From: Microbacterium laevaniformans
Lineage (GTDB): Bacteria; Actinomycetota; Actinomycetes; Actinomycetales; Microbacteriaceae
Length of the DNA: 64,000 nt
Assembly: GCF_016907555.1 (NCBI RefSeq)
Contig: NZ_JAFBCE010000001.1
Location: 1,674,001 to 1,738,000, forward strand
Direction: 5' to 3'
Of this stretch, positions 41,682 through 51,401 are shown in pieces. The notes beneath the pieces were generated by a model. The model did not search any database. It had not been told where the DNA came from and saw nothing but the letters and a program-made list of their open reading frames with translations. How positions within the stretch are numbered: the stretch's first letter is position 1; every line of letters begins with the position of its first letter. The position numbers and the translations under genes were made by a program.

Positions 41682-42290
41682 GTGGTGGCCCTCGACTTCA
41701 CCGCGATCGACTTCGAAACCGCGAACTCGTCGAGCGCCTCGGCGTGCGCGGTCGGTCTCACTCGTGTGCGCGATGGTCGTGTCGTGGAGACGGCGGGCTG
41801 GCTCATCAAACCCCCGGCCGGTCACGACCGCTTCTTCGAGCTGAACATCGGCATCCACGGCATCCGCCCGGAGGACGTCGTGGATGCTCCGACGTGGATC
41901 GACCAGCTTTCGGCCCTCGACCGGTTCGTGGGCGACGACGTCGTCGTGGCCCACAACGCCGGATTCGACATGAGCGTCCTGCGGCGCGCGTGCGAGGCGA
42001 CGGATGCCGCGTGCGCGTCGTACCGCTACCTGTGCAGTCTCCAGGTCGCCCGCAAGACCTACGACCTCGCCTCGTATCGACTGCCGTCGGTGGCCGCTGC
42101 CGCGGGATTCCTCGACTTCGCCCACCACGACGCCGCGTCCGATGCGCTCGCCTGCGCGCACATCATGATCGACGCCGCGGCGCGCGCCGGTGCGCACGAC
42201 GTCGTCGAACTCGCCATGCTGCTCGGTGTGCGCGTCCCGCGGCTCGCCGGCAGCGACCGGCTCGCGCCCGTCGCCCCGGCGGTCGGCTGA
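41682..42290 (+). CDS. DnaQ-like 3'-5' exonuclease
   Basis: A 202-aa DEDDh-type exonuclease. Exo I is DFTAIDFETAN, Exo II is VVVAHNAGFDMSVLRR and Exo III is FAHHDAASDALACA, giving the four acidic residues and the histidine. The protein is the domain alone, without a polymerase or BRCT part, so it resembles exonuclease or epsilon-like proofreading subunits. Two adjacent GTG codons (41682, 41685) are possible starts. Confidence 0.88.
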   Translation: MVALDFTAIDFETANSSSASACAVGLTRVRDGRVVETAGWLIKPPAGHDRFFELNIGIHGIRPEDVVDAPTWIDQLSALDRFVGDDVVVAHNAGFDMSVLRRACEATDAACASYRYLCSLQVARKTYDLASYRLPSVAAAAGFLDFAHHDAASDALACAHIMIDAAARAGAHDVVELAMLLGVRVPRLAGSDRLAPVAPAVG

Positions 42291-42352
42291 ACGGCCGCAC
42301 ACCGCACCGCGCGGCGCCCACGGATGTCGGTGGCGTGCGCCACCCTGGAGGC

Positions 42353-43660
42353 ATGGACGCCTTCAGCCTCATCGTCGTCGGAGCGCTGTGCCTGGTCGTC
42401 GGCACCGCCGGCGGCTGGACCACCGGGGTCTCGCGCGCCGCGGAGCGCACGGCACGCGAGACCGCAGACCTGTCGGCGCGCCTGGCGGCGGCGGAGACGT
42501 CGGCTCGCGCGCTCGGCGCGCAGCTGGAGCATGAGCGTACGCTCACTCGCGACCTCGGAGCCCAGGCCCGCGCCGATCTCAGCGCTCAGCAGGAACGTGA
42601 ACGACGTGACCAGCTCGTCCTTCGAGCGCTCGCGCCGGTGCAGGAGTCCCTCCAGCTGATGCAGCAGAAGGTGACCGACCTCGAACGCGATCGCCAGAGT
42701 CAGTACGGCTCCCTCGCCGAGCAGCTGCGCGCGGCCCGCGCCAGCGATGAGGCGCTCCGGGCGACCACCGAGTCCCTCGCGGGGGCCCTGCGTTCCAACG
42801 CCACACGCGGCGTCTGGGGTGAGACGCAGTTGCGGCGCGTGGTCGAATCAGCGGGGCTGACCCGCTACGTCGACTTCGATCTGCAAGCGTCGGTGACTTC
42901 CCACGCCGGTGACGGTAGACCCGACATGATCGTTCGCCTGCCGGGCGGCATGTCGCTGGCGGTCGACGCCAAGGTGCCTCTCGATGCCTACATCGAAGCC
43001 TCGGCGATTGCGATCACCGCGACCGGCGAGGAGGCCACCCGTCGTGCGGGTCTGCTCCAACGTCATGTGCGGGCCGTCCGCGCCCATGTCGACGCCCTCG
43101 CCAAGAAGTCGTACTGGTCGGGACTGGATTCGAGCCCCGAGTTCGTCGTGTGCTTCCTGCCGAACGAGGCGTTGCTCGCGACCGCACTCGAGGAGGATCC
43201 GACGCTGCTCGATCACGCGTTCCGCCAGCGTGTGGCGCTCGCCTCTCCCGTGAACCTGTGGGCCGTCCTGAAGACGGTGGCCTACACCTGGACCCAGCAG
43301 GAGGTCTCCACGGAGGCCCGCCGCCTCTTCGAGCTGGGAACCGAGCTGTATCAGCGGCTGGGGGGACTCGCCGGGCACGCCGAGGATCTCCGCCGCGCCA
43401 TCGAGCGCACGGTCGACACCTATAACCGCTTCACCGGATCCCTCGAGTCGCGTGTGCTCGTGACGGCGCGGAAGTTTCCCGGGATCGACGAGACGAAGCT
43501 GGATGCCGCGGCTGCTCCCGCGTCGATCGAGAAGACACCGCGAAAGCTCGTCGCCCCGGAACTGATGGTGGACTCGGCCGACGCCGACGCCGACGCCGAT
43601 GCCGACGCAACTGCAACGGGCATCTCAGCCGATCTCGGCTCGCTCAGGGACCGGCTGTGA
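42353..43660 (+). CDS. rmuC: DNA recombination protein RmuC homologue
   Basis: A 435-aa protein. An N-terminal membrane segment (SLIVVGALCLVVGTAGGW) is followed by a coiled coil (residues 25-130) and the RmuC nuclease-like domain (GVWGETQLRRVVESAGL, MIVRLPGGMSLAVDAKVPLD). RmuC proteins limit inversions and aberrant recombination. The tail carries an ADADADADADA tract encoded by a GCCGAC microsatellite (about 43578-43608). The ATG at 42353 is preceded by TGGAGGC. The frame is open far upstream but without meaning. Confidence 0.9.
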   Translation: MDAFSLIVVGALCLVVGTAGGWTTGVSRAAERTARETADLSARLAAAETSARALGAQLEHERTLTRDLGAQARADLSAQQERERRDQLVLRALAPVQESLQLMQQKVTDLERDRQSQYGSLAEQLRAARASDEALRATTESLAGALRSNATRGVWGETQLRRVVESAGLTRYVDFDLQASVTSHAGDGRPDMIVRLPGGMSLAVDAKVPLDAYIEASAIAITATGEEATRRAGLLQRHVRAVRAHVDALAKKSYWSGLDSSPEFVVCFLPNEALLATALEEDPTLLDHAFRQRVALASPVNLWAVLKTVAYTWTQQEVSTEARRLFELGTELYQRLGGLAGHAEDLRRAIERTVDTYNRFTGSLESRVLVTARKFPGIDETKLDAAAAPASIEKTPRKLVAPELMVDSADADADADADATATGISADLGSLRDRL

Positions 43661-43672
43661 GCGGAGGCGCGC

Positions 43673-43861
43673 TCAGGCGGGAAACAGGTTGAGCAGCCCC
43701 ACAACTGACAGGGAGACCGCGACGAACGCGCCGATCATCCACCACGCACTGACCTGGTGACCCTCCGGCATCCGGCGACGCAACAGCACGTCGGGTCGGC
43801 GTGCGGGGTCCACGGGAACGCTCACCTGACCCGTTCTGGGACTGCTGGATGCTGCGGACAT
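43673..43861 (-). CDS. Small single-pass membrane protein, 62 aa
   Basis: MSAASSSPRTGQVSVPVDPA, a basic middle (RRPDVLLRRRMPEGHQV), then one hydrophobic helix (WWMIGAFVAVSLSVVGLLNL) at the C-terminus. The ATG at 43861 has GGGGGTC upstream. It is convergent with rmuC and follows glpX on the same strand. Function unknown. Confidence 0.65.
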   Translation of the reverse strand: MSAASSSPRTGQVSVPVDPARRPDVLLRRRMPEGHQVSAWWMIGAFVAVSLSVVGLLNLFPA

Positions 43862-43981
43862 GTGACCCCCGGACTGCGTGGAAACGTCTGTGTCGCCGGT
43901 GACACCGTTGCCCATTGTGCCAGAGGTACGGTTGTCGCGTGCCCCATACCGGGCGCGCCGCGCCGATGATATGGTCCGCGC

Positions 43982-44971
43982 TCAGAGCCACTTCGACGTG
44001 AGATGCTCCGAAGAGATGCGCCGCAGCGTGCCCGAAGCCCCCCGCAGAACGACGCTCTCCGTGTAGACGAAGTCGCCGTCGCGGCGAACACCGGCGACCA
44101 GTTCACCGTTCGTGACGCCCGTGGCCACGAAGATGGTGTTGCGGCCTGTGACCAGTTCGTCGGCCTCGTACACGTAGCCGTCGACTTTCAGACCTGCATC
44201 GATCCCGCGCTGCTTCTCGTCGTCGTCGCGCGGCCAGAGACGTCCTTGGATGTGGCCTCCGAGCGCCTTGATCGCGCACGTGGTCGCGACACCTTCGGGG
44301 CTGCCTCCGATGCCGATGCACATGTCGGTACGGGCGTTGTGCCGTGCCGCGTTGATTCCACCGGCGACGTCACCGTCGCTCATCAGCCGCGTTCCGGCGC
44401 CGGCGTCGCGGATCTCCTCGATCAGTCGGGCGTGGCGGGGACGGTTCAGCACAGAGACCACGAGCTCGTCGACGGGCTTGCCCAGTGCCTTCGCCAGAAG
44501 ACGGATGTTCTCGCCGACGGGCAGGCGGATGTCCACGACACCGACGCCGGCCGGACCCGTGACGATCTTGTCCATGTAGAACACACTCGACGCGTCGAGC
44601 ATGGAGCCGCGATCGGAGACCGCGAGAACCGAAAGCGCGTTGTTGCGTCCCTCGGCGGTCAGCGATGTTCCGTCGATCGGATCGACGGCGACGTCGCACT
44701 GGGGTCCGCGACCCGTTCCCACGTGTTCACCGTTGAAGAGCATGGGAGCGTTGTCCTTCTCGCCCTCCCCGATGACGATGACTCCGTCGAAGTTCACCGT
44801 GGTGAGAAACGCCCGCATGGCGTCGACGGCCGCGCCGTCGGCCTTCTCCTTCTGGCCCCGTCCGATGAACGGTACGGAGCGAATGGCCGCCGCCTCCGTC
44901 GCGCGCACCAACTCCATCGCCAGGTTCCGGTCGGGGTGCAAAGGGCTCATGTCCGCGGTCAGGCTCACCAT
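43982..44971 (-). CDS. glpX: Class II fructose-1,6-bisphosphatase
   Basis: Hydrolyses fructose 1,6-bisphosphate in gluconeogenesis. The 329-aa GlpX-type enzyme has the metal-site motifs IGEGEKDNAPML and VDPIDGTSLTAEGRNNALSV, and GIGGSPEGV. Actinobacteria rely on this class as their main FBPase. The ATG lies 6 nt after TAGGCT, so the transcript is likely leaderless. Divergent from the aldolase gene, which handles the same metabolite. Confidence 0.96.
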   Translation of the reverse strand: MVSLTADMSPLHPDRNLAMELVRATEAAAIRSVPFIGRGQKEKADGAAVDAMRAFLTTVNFDGVIVIGEGEKDNAPMLFNGEHVGTGRGPQCDVAVDPIDGTSLTAEGRNNALSVLAVSDRGSMLDASSVFYMDKIVTGPAGVGVVDIRLPVGENIRLLAKALGKPVDELVVSVLNRPRHARLIEEIRDAGAGTRLMSDGDVAGGINAARHNARTDMCIGIGGSPEGVATTCAIKALGGHIQGRLWPRDDDEKQRGIDAGLKVDGYVYEADELVTGRNTIFVATGVTNGELVAGVRRDGDFVYTESVVLRGASGTLRRISSEHLTSKWL

Positions 44972-44977
44972 GACGTC

Positions 44978-44983
44978 AGCCTA
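44978..44983 (-). promoter_or_regulatory. glpX -10 box (leaderless start)
   Basis: TAGGCT on the minus strand, 6 nt before the glpX ATG. The 184-bp glpX/fba intergenic region holds this and the fba promoter; I see no gene in it. Confidence 0.6.
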
Positions 44984-45115
44984 GGCGGCCGCACCCCGCG
45001 GGTGCGGCGTTTTCAGCCAATGCCTGAGGAAGGAACTGCACTTCTTATCACTGCGGCAAGCTCGACCCGGCGCTTTTGCCCGGCGGGGGCCTCACCGACG
45101 TCGCTGGTGCTTCGA

Positions 45116-45121
45116 TAGGCT
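45116..45121 (+). promoter_or_regulatory. Putative fba -10 box
   Basis: TAGGCT, about 35 nt upstream of the fba ATG, which has its own GAGGAG site. The -35 region is not convincing. Confidence 0.4.
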
Positions 45122-45155
45122 GTGCCAGGAATCCCCGCAGAACTGAGGAGCAGAA

Positions 45156-46187
45156 ATGCCTGTCGCCACCCCTGAGCAATACGCCGAGATGCTGGACCGC
45201 GCGAAGGCCGGTGGCTACGCGTTCCCCGCGATCAACGCCGCCAGCTCGCAGTCGATCAACGCGATCCTGCAGGGTCTGACCGAAGCCGGATCCGACGGCA
45301 TCATCCAGGTGACCACCGGCGGAGCCGACTATTTCGCGGGCCACACCGTGAAGGGTCGCGCCACCGGTGCGCTCGCGTTCGCGAAGTTCGCGACCGAGGT
45401 CGCCAAGAACTACCCGATCACGGTGGCGCTGCACACCGACCACTGCCCCAAGCCCGCCCTCGAGGACTTCGTGCTCCCGCTGATCGCGGCATCCGAGGAG
45501 GAGGTCCGCGCCGGCCGCAACCCCATCTTCCAGTCGCACATGTGGGACGGGTCGGCTGTTGCGCTCGACGAGAACATCGCCATCGCGAAGGAGTTGCTGC
45601 CTCGCATGAAGAACATCAACGCGATTCTCGAGGTCGAGATCGGCGTGGTCGGCGGCGAAGAGGACGGCGTCAAGCACGAGGGCTCCAACGAGGCGCTCTA
45701 CACGACCACCGCCGACGTGTCTCGATTCGTCGAGGCGCTCGGCCTCGGCGAGAACGGCCGCTATATCGCCGCTCTGACGTTCGGCAATGTGCACGGCGTC
45801 TACAAGCCCGGCAACGTGAAGCTGCGCCCCGAGCTGCTCGGCGAGATCCAGGCGGGCATCGCGGAGCGCTTCGGCACCGACGCGAAGCCCCTCGACCTGG
45901 TCTTCCACGGTGGCAGCGGCTCGACTCCGGAGGAGATCGCGACCGCCGTGGCCAACGGTGTCGTCAAGATGAACATCGACACCGACACGCAGTACGCCTT
46001 CACCCGTTCGGTCGCCGGCTTCATGTTCAGCAACTACGACGGCGTGTTGAAGGTCGACGGCGAGGTGGGCAACAAGAAGGCCTACGACCCGCGTGCCTGG
46101 GGCAAGGTGGCCGAGACGGGCATGGCCGCTCGCGTCGTCGAGGCGACACAGCAGCTTGGTTCGGCTGGTCACTCCATCAGCCTCTGA
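45156..46187 (+). CDS. fbaA: Class II fructose-bisphosphate aldolase
   Basis: Zinc-dependent aldolase of glycolysis and gluconeogenesis, 343 aa. Metal-binding motif VALHTDHCPKP, then the ILEVEIGVVGGEEDG signature and VFHGGSGSTPEEI. The ATG follows CTGAGGAGCAGAA. A strong terminator follows. Confidence 0.97.
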   Translation: MPVATPEQYAEMLDRAKAGGYAFPAINAASSQSINAILQGLTEAGSDGIIQVTTGGADYFAGHTVKGRATGALAFAKFATEVAKNYPITVALHTDHCPKPALEDFVLPLIAASEEEVRAGRNPIFQSHMWDGSAVALDENIAIAKELLPRMKNINAILEVEIGVVGGEEDGVKHEGSNEALYTTTADVSRFVEALGLGENGRYIAALTFGNVHGVYKPGNVKLRPELLGEIQAGIAERFGTDAKPLDLVFHGGSGSTPEEIATAVANGVVKMNIDTDTQYAFTRSVAGFMFSNYDGVLKVDGEVGNKKAYDPRAWGKVAETGMAARVVEATQQLGSAGHSISL

Positions 46188-46199
46188 TCCGCATCGAAG

Positions 46200-46228
46200 C
46201 GCCCCCGGAGCTCACGTCTCCGGGGGCG
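46200..46228 (+). terminator. Terminator after fbaA
   Basis: Perfect 11-bp stem CGCCCCCGGAG / CTCCGGGGGCG with a 7-nt loop followed by TTTCTCG. Confidence 0.88.
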
Positions 46229-46298
46229 TTTCTCGTCGGTATCCGTTGCCGCGATGTGCGGTGCCGCGCCGCGCTGAAGGCGGGTGCGGTCGCTGCGA

Positions 46299-46868
46299 TC
46301 AGGCAGGGTCGACGTACGCGTCGAGCAGTCCCGGAGCACCGTCGGGCACGTGGATCACCCGGATGGGATCGCCCGCGCGGACGGAGCCCGTACGCACGAC
46401 GCGCAGGTACGGACCGAGCCGCCGTTCTGCCGAGAACCGCCGCACCCAGCCGCGTTCCGCCGACCGGTCGACGGTGCGCACCCAGCGGGCGAAGGTCTGG
46501 CACGGTGTCCGCGGCATCGTCACCTCGACGACGGCCGTCTCCCCGATCCGCCACTGCTCGCCGATACGGGCACGATTGACGTCGAGCCCCTCGACACGGA
46601 GGTTCTCGCCGAACCATCCGGGCGGGAGAGGCGCCCGCAGCTGCGTCTCCCAGAACTCGGCGTCCTCCTGCGCGTACGCATACAGAGCCTTGTCCAGGCC
46701 ACCATGGTGCTTCCGATTCGCCTGCACATCGGCATACGCGCCGTAGCGTCCGAGGCGTACCGCCCCGTCGACCGCGGCCTTATCGATCGCTGTCACACCG
46801 AGTGATCCGGCGTCAGGGCGCAGCGCCCGTACGACGCAGACGGCGAGAAGGCGCCCCGTGTCGCTCAT
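46299..46868 (-). CDS. MOSC-domain protein
   Basis: A 189-aa MOSC (molybdenum cofactor sulfurase C-terminal) protein of the YiiM type. Visible signatures are NRKHHGGLDKALYAYAQED, WFGENLRVEGLDV and MPRTPCQTFARW, whose cysteine is the conserved MOSC residue. Such proteins use the molybdenum cofactor to reduce N-hydroxylated compounds; that function is inferred from the family. The ATG at 46868 overlaps the stop of the DUF6264 gene (TGATG). Confidence 0.88.
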   Translation of the reverse strand: MSDTGRLLAVCVVRALRPDAGSLGVTAIDKAAVDGAVRLGRYGAYADVQANRKHHGGLDKALYAYAQEDAEFWETQLRAPLPPGWFGENLRVEGLDVNRARIGEQWRIGETAVVEVTMPRTPCQTFARWVRTVDRSAERGWVRRFSAERRLGPYLRVVRTGSVRAGDPIRVIHVPDGAPGLLDAYVDPA

Positions 46869-47434
46869 CGGGCGAAGTGGGTGACGATCGCAGGGTCTCC
46901 GAGCAGCGGCACCGTCAGGCACACCGTGGCGAGGATGAAGGTCACGATCGCTCCGGCGAGAGGAATCCACCACGACAGCCGCCGCGCGCGCAGCGAGACC
47001 CACGACAGCAACGCGGTGAGCATCCACCCGCCGATGAAGACGAAGGCGCCGATACGACCCCACAGCTCGCCCTGCGCCGTGTTGGTGAAGGTCGCGTCGA
47101 TGCCGGCCACCTGCATCCAGGTCTGTGCGAACCCGGAGAAGTCCCACAGCTGCGGCACCGCGCTGACGACGGTCACGAGACCGTACACGAGCAGGGCAAA
47201 CGTGATGATGCGGTCCGCGGCGCGCGTCGGGCGCGCGGCAGCCGTCGTGGCGGGCGCGGTGGGCGGGTGCGCGCGGCTCGGCACCGTGTGCGGCAGCGCC
47301 GGATGCGGCGAGACGGAAGCCGTCTCGGGCTGCTGGATGCGCGCCCGCTGCTCCTCCGGGCTCGCATACTCGCCGTACTGCGGACGGGGGCGCGGCGTCT
47401 GCGCGTGTGCGGACGATCCGGTCGGGTCGCTCAT
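46865..47434 (-). CDS. DUF6264 membrane protein
   Basis: A 189-aa protein with a Pro/Ala-rich cytoplasmic N-terminus ([20 protein letters not shown]) and three to four membrane helices from about residue 74. I recognise the DUF6264 pattern, largely restricted to Microbacteriaceae. It overlaps ispH upstream (ATGA) and the MOSC gene downstream. Function unknown. Confidence 0.75.
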   Translation of the reverse strand: MSDPTGSSAHAQTPRPRPQYGEYASPEEQRARIQQPETASVSPHPALPHTVPSRAHPPTAPATTAAARPTRAADRIITFALLVYGLVTVVSAVPQLWDFSGFAQTWMQVAGIDATFTNTAQGELWGRIGAFVFIGGWMLTALLSWVSLRARRLSWWIPLAGAIVTFILATVCLTVPLLGDPAIVTHFAR

Positions 47435-48492
47435 CCGCGCGACCGCCCACCCAGTGCACGGTCGTCCCGGCGCCCGCTCGCATCCTGGCGGAGCTCCTTG
47501 GGAAGCGAGAACATCAGATCCTCCTCGGCCGTGCGCACCTGCTCGACGTCGGCGTAGCCGGCGCCGGCGAGGTCGGCGAGAACTTCCTGCACGAGCACCT
47601 CGGGCACCGAGGCGCCGCTGGTGACGCCCACCGTCTCGACGCCGTCGAGCCAGTCCTGCTGGATCTCGTGGGCGTAGTCGACGCGGTAGGCCGCCTTCGC
47701 CCCGTACTCCAGCGCCACCTCGACGAGTCGGACCGAGTTGGAGGAGTTCGCCGAACCGACGACGATGACGAGGTCGGCGTCCTTGGCGACCTTCTTGATG
47801 GCGACCTGGCGGTTCTGCGTGGCGTAGCAGATGTCGTCCGACGGCGGATCCTGCAGTTCGGGGAATCGCTCGCGCAGGCGGCGGACCGTCTCCATGGTCT
47901 CGTCGACCGACAGCGTCGTCTGCGACAGCCAGACGACCTTCGCCGGATCCTTGACGACGACGCGGTCGGCTTCCTCGGGCGAGTTGACGACGGTGACGTG
48001 GTCGGGGGCCTCTCCTGCCGTTCCCTCGACCTCTTCATGGCCGTCGTGGCCGATGAGCAGGATCTCGAAGTCGTCGCGGGCGAAGCGCACCGCCTCGCGG
48101 TGCACCTTCGTCACGAGGGGACAGGTGGCGTCGATGGCCTGAAGGCCCCGATCGGATGCCGCGTTCACGACAGCGGGCGAGACGCCGTGCGCGCTGAAGA
48201 CGACGTGGGCGCCTTCGGGCACCTCGTCGACCTCCTCGACGAAGACGGCCCCCTTCGCCTCGAGCTCGGTGACGACGTGGATGTTGTGCACGATCTGCTT
48301 GCGCACGTAGACGGGCGCGCCGTAGCGCTCCAGCGCCTTCTCGACCGCGATCACTGCGCGGTCGACGCCGGCGCAGTACCCTCGCGGCGAGGCGAGGAGC
48401 ACCCGCTTGCGTCCGGGGACCGGGTTATCCTGAAGCCGTCCGCGCGGGCCTGGAACATGGGGCGTCGGAAGACGGATGGCTGTGCTGCTCAC
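47431..48492 (-). CDS. ispH: 4-hydroxy-3-methylbut-2-enyl diphosphate reductase
   Basis: Last enzyme of the MEP isoprenoid pathway, a [4Fe-4S] protein of 353 aa. The three cluster cysteines are in [27 protein letters not shown] and ICYATQNRQ. The GTG start is 6 nt after TAGAAT, giving a leaderless mRNA. An N-terminal extension of about 28 residues precedes the core. Divergent from xseA. Its product feeds UppS, encoded at 57335-58120. Confidence 0.96.
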   Translation of the reverse strand: MSSTAIRLPTPHVPGPRGRLQDNPVPGRKRVLLASPRGYCAGVDRAVIAVEKALERYGAPVYVRKQIVHNIHVVTELEAKGAVFVEEVDEVPEGAHVVFSAHGVSPAVVNAASDRGLQAIDATCPLVTKVHREAVRFARDDFEILLIGHDGHEEVEGTAGEAPDHVTVVNSPEEADRVVVKDPAKVVWLSQTTLSVDETMETVRRLRERFPELQDPPSDDICYATQNRQVAIKKVAKDADLVIVVGSANSSNSVRLVEVALEYGAKAAYRVDYAHEIQQDWLDGVETVGVTSGASVPEVLVQEVLADLAGAGYADVEQVRTAEEDLMFSLPKELRQDASGRRDDRALGGRSRG

Positions 48493-48498
48493 CCCTTG

Positions 48499-48504
48499 AT
48501 TCTA
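48499..48504 (-). promoter_or_regulatory. ispH -10 box (leaderless start)
   Basis: TAGAAT on the minus strand, 6 nt before the ispH GTG. Confidence 0.6.
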
Positions 48505-48553
48505 GGGAGAGCGGGCTGAGTGAGGGCCGCATGCGCGCGGCGGAAAGGTATCG

Positions 48554-49837
48554 ATGGCATCGTTCGCGTCCGCTCCCGGGCACGTCCCTCCCCCCGATGC
48601 GGTCGCACCGCGAGAGTCGCGCGCGGACGCACCGACGTCGGTCTCGCGTCTGAACGAGACCATCCGCGGGTTCGTCTCGACGTGGGGATCCGTCTGGGTC
48701 GAGGGTGAGATCACCGCATGGAACCTTCGCGGCGGACACGTCTTCGGGCGTTTGAAGGACGCGAACGGCGACGCGATGCTCTCGTTCCGTCTGTGGTCAT
48801 CCACCCTGCAGCGCCTGCCCGACGACCTCAAGGTCGGCGACCTCGTGGTGGCGTGCGTGAAGAGCGACTTCTTCGTGAAGACCGGGGACTTCACCTTCAC
48901 CGTCTCCGCGATGCGCCACACGGGCCTCGGCGATCAGCTCGAGCGGCTCGAGAAGCTCCGCGGGCAGCTCCGGGCGGAGGGGCTGTTCGACCCCGCCCGC
49001 AAGAAGCGCCTCCCCTTCCTCCCGCAGCTCGTCGGCCTCATCACCGGTGAGCGCAGCGACGCCGAGAAGGATGTTCACCGCAACGCCGAACTGCGCTGGC
49101 CGGGCGTCCGCTTCCGCACGATCCATGCCGCCGTCCAGGGCGAGCGCTGCGTTCCCGAAACGATCGCGGCGCTCACGGCGCTCGACGCCGACCCGGAGGT
49201 CGACGTGATCATCATCGCCCGCGGCGGCGGCGATCCGCAGACCCTGCTCGGCTTCAGCGATGAACGCCTGGTGCGTGCGGTGGCCGCGGCATCCACGCCG
49301 GTCGTCTCCGCGATCGGCCACGAGAACGACCATCCCCTGCTCGACGACGTCGCGGACGTACGGGCGTCGACACCGACGGATGCCGCCAAGCGCGTCGTCC
49401 CCGACGTCTCGGAGCAACGGGCGCTCGTGAACCAGCTGCGCTCGCGTGCGCGCACGCGCCTCACACAAAGGGTCGGTCACGACATCGCCCAGCTCGAGCA
49501 GCTGCGCTCGCGTCCTGTGCTGCGGACGCCCGAGTCTCTGCTCACGCCCCGCACCCACGAGCTCTGGACCCTCGTCTCGCGCGGCCGCGACATCGTGCAC
49601 CGACGGATGGATGCCGCGGAACGCACGACGGCGCAGCTGCGCGCGTCGCTGCGCGCCCTCTCCCCCGGCGCGACACTCGAACGCGGCTATGCCATCGCCC
49701 ATCTGGATGCCGGGGTCATCGTCCGCGACGCTCGTCAGGTACCGGCCGGCACCGCGGTGACGGTCACCGTCGCCGACGGCTCGTTCACCGCCCGATCGGA
49801 GGGCCCGCTCGCAGAAGACGTCGGCGGGGCGCCCTAG
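48554..49837 (+). CDS. xseA: Exodeoxyribonuclease VII large subunit
   Basis: Catalytic subunit of the ssDNA exonuclease ExoVII, 427 aa. An N-terminal OB fold ([20 protein letters not shown]) is followed by the catalytic core ([56 protein letters not shown]) and a helical C-terminus with [16 protein letters not shown] preceded by GAAAGG. Followed directly by xseB. Confidence 0.95.
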   Translation: MASFASAPGHVPPPDAVAPRESRADAPTSVSRLNETIRGFVSTWGSVWVEGEITAWNLRGGHVFGRLKDANGDAMLSFRLWSSTLQRLPDDLKVGDLVVACVKSDFFVKTGDFTFTVSAMRHTGLGDQLERLEKLRGQLRAEGLFDPARKKRLPFLPQLVGLITGERSDAEKDVHRNAELRWPGVRFRTIHAAVQGERCVPETIAALTALDADPEVDVIIIARGGGDPQTLLGFSDERLVRAVAAASTPVVSAIGHENDHPLLDDVADVRASTPTDAAKRVVPDVSEQRALVNQLRSRARTRLTQRVGHDIAQLEQLRSRPVLRTPESLLTPRTHELWTLVSRGRDIVHRRMDAAERTTAQLRASLRALSPGATLERGYAIAHLDAGVIVRDARQVPAGTAVTVTVADGSFTARSEGPLAEDVGGAP

Positions 49838-49847
49838 AATGGACGCC

Positions 49848-50069
49848 ATGACCAGCGACACGGCCACCGACGTCGCCGATCTGTCGTTCGAGCAGGCCCG
49901 GGACGAACTCGTCCGCGTCGTGGCCGAACTCGAGCAGGGTGCCCCGACCCTCGAGCAGTCGCTCGCCCTCTGGACCCGGGGCGAGGCTCTCGCTGCGCGG
50001 TGCGAGGAGTGGCTGCTCGGCGCGAAGCGGCTTCTCGATGCCGCCCGTCCCGCGGACGCGGAGTCGTAA
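49848..50069 (+). CDS. xseB: Exodeoxyribonuclease VII small subunit
   Basis: A 73-aa helical partner of XseA with the family motif [20 protein letters not shown], then [15 protein letters not shown]. The ATG at 49839 is also in frame, but 49848 lies 7 nt after TAGAAT (49835-49840), consistent with a leaderless start inside the operon. The TAG of that -10 box is the xseA stop codon. The stop overlaps the next gene (TAATG). Confidence 0.93.
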   Translation: MTSDTATDVADLSFEQARDELVRVVAELEQGAPTLEQSLALWTRGEALAARCEEWLLGAKRLLDAARPADAES

Positions 50070-50695
50070 TGGCATCGGGTCCTCGCATCGTCGCGGAGCT
50101 CGGCCGACCCGAGACGCCCGCGGAGACCGCCGATCGCAAGGCGGCCGCCTCGCGGGCGTACCGTCAGAGCAAGACCTTCCGCAACCTGGTGGCGGCTCTC
50201 CTGGTCATCATGGCCGTCGTCGCCGTCGTCTACTTCGGGGTGCCGCGCGGTTCACTGCCCGACCCTGAGGAGGCGGACGTGGCCGCGGCAGCGCAGAGCG
50301 CGTCGGCAGCCATCGGACACCCCCTGCTGGTTCCTGTCGTCCCCGAGAACTGGCGCGCCAACTCGGCGCGACTGGAGGGCTCGATGTGGCGCGTCGTGTA
50401 TGCACCGCCGAGCGGCTACGTGCGCGTGGCACAGGGCGTCGACGCCGACGCCGGATGGGCGACGAAGGTGCTGGGCGGGTTCGCGCCCTCCGGCAGCGTC
50501 ACCATCGACGGGATCGCCTGGGACGAGTACACGATCCCTGCCGCCGCCCGCACCGACACGGTCTCGTACGCCATCTCGACGACGGCCGGCTCCGACACGG
50601 TGCTGATCTACGGGGCGACTGACGCCGCAACGGCCGCCGTCGCGGCGTCGGGCGTCACCGATCAGATTCTGACCATGCGCGAGGAGAAGAGATGA
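50069..50695 (+). CDS. DUF4245 membrane-anchored protein
   Basis: A 208-aa protein with one N-terminal membrane helix ([20 protein letters not shown]) and an extracytoplasmic DUF4245 domain ([20 protein letters not shown]). In Actinobacteria this family is regularly found next to xseAB and fumC/glpX. Function unknown. It overlaps xseB by one base at its start and the carbonic anhydrase gene (ATGA) at its end. Confidence 0.88.
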   Translation: MASGPRIVAELGRPETPAETADRKAAASRAYRQSKTFRNLVAALLVIMAVVAVVYFGVPRGSLPDPEEADVAAAAQSASAAIGHPLLVPVVPENWRANSARLEGSMWRVVYAPPSGYVRVAQGVDADAGWATKVLGGFAPSGSVTIDGIAWDEYTIPAAARTDTVSYAISTTAGSDTVLIYGATDAATAAVAASGVTDQILTMREEKR

Positions 50696-51342
50696 ACGCA
50701 ACCGCCCGCCCGACCCCTTCGCTCGTCTGGGAGGAGATGCTCGAGGGCAACGCCCGTTTCGTCGCGGGCGCGCCGCGGCATCCGCGACAGGACGTCGAAC
50801 GGCGCAACGAGCTCGCCGCCGCCCAGACCCCGCGCGCCGCGCTGTTCGGCTGCGCGGACTCCCGCCTGGCGGCGGAGATCATCTTCGACCAGGGACTCGG
50901 CGATCTGTTCGTCGTCCGCAACGCCGGCCAGGTCGCCTCCGACTCCGCCGTGGCCAGCCTGGAGTACGCGGTGGCGGCGCTGGATGTCTCGCTCATCATC
51001 GTGCTCGCGCACGACGCGTGCGGCGCCGTGCGCGCCGCGATCGACTCCACCGCGCTCGGCTCTCCCGAACTCCCCCCGCACATCTGGCGCCTGATCGCCC
51101 GCATCGTGCCGGCGGCACGCACCGTGCTCCGCGATGCCGGCGGCGAGGTCGACCCGCGGGAGCTGGACGCCGAAGACGTCGGACGGGAGCACCTCAAGAA
51201 CACGGTCGACGACCTGCTCTCCTCGTCGCGGCTCATCGCCGACGCCGTCGCCGAGGGCCGACTGGGCATCGTGGGCGCGAACTACCGGCTGAGCGAGGGC
51301 ACGGCGGTGCCGCACGTCGCCGTAGGCCTCCAGACGGCCTGA
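50692..51342 (+). CDS. Beta-carbonic anhydrase
   Basis: Interconverts CO2 and bicarbonate. The zinc ligands are Cys54 (GCADSRLA, with the Asp56/Arg58 dyad), His107 and Cys110 (AHDACGAV). 216 aa. Translationally coupled to the DUF4245 gene and upstream of fumC; its bicarbonate may serve anaplerotic carboxylation. Confidence 0.94.
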   Translation: MNATARPTPSLVWEEMLEGNARFVAGAPRHPRQDVERRNELAAAQTPRAALFGCADSRLAAEIIFDQGLGDLFVVRNAGQVASDSAVASLEYAVAALDVSLIIVLAHDACGAVRAAIDSTALGSPELPPHIWRLIARIVPAARTVLRDAGGEVDPRELDAEDVGREHLKNTVDDLLSSSRLIADAVAEGRLGIVGANYRLSEGTAVPHVAVGLQTA

Positions 51343-51401
51343 GCCGGGCTCCCGGCCGACACCACAACCGAAGACGCACAGGAAACGAGGACGTGACCGC
51401 A

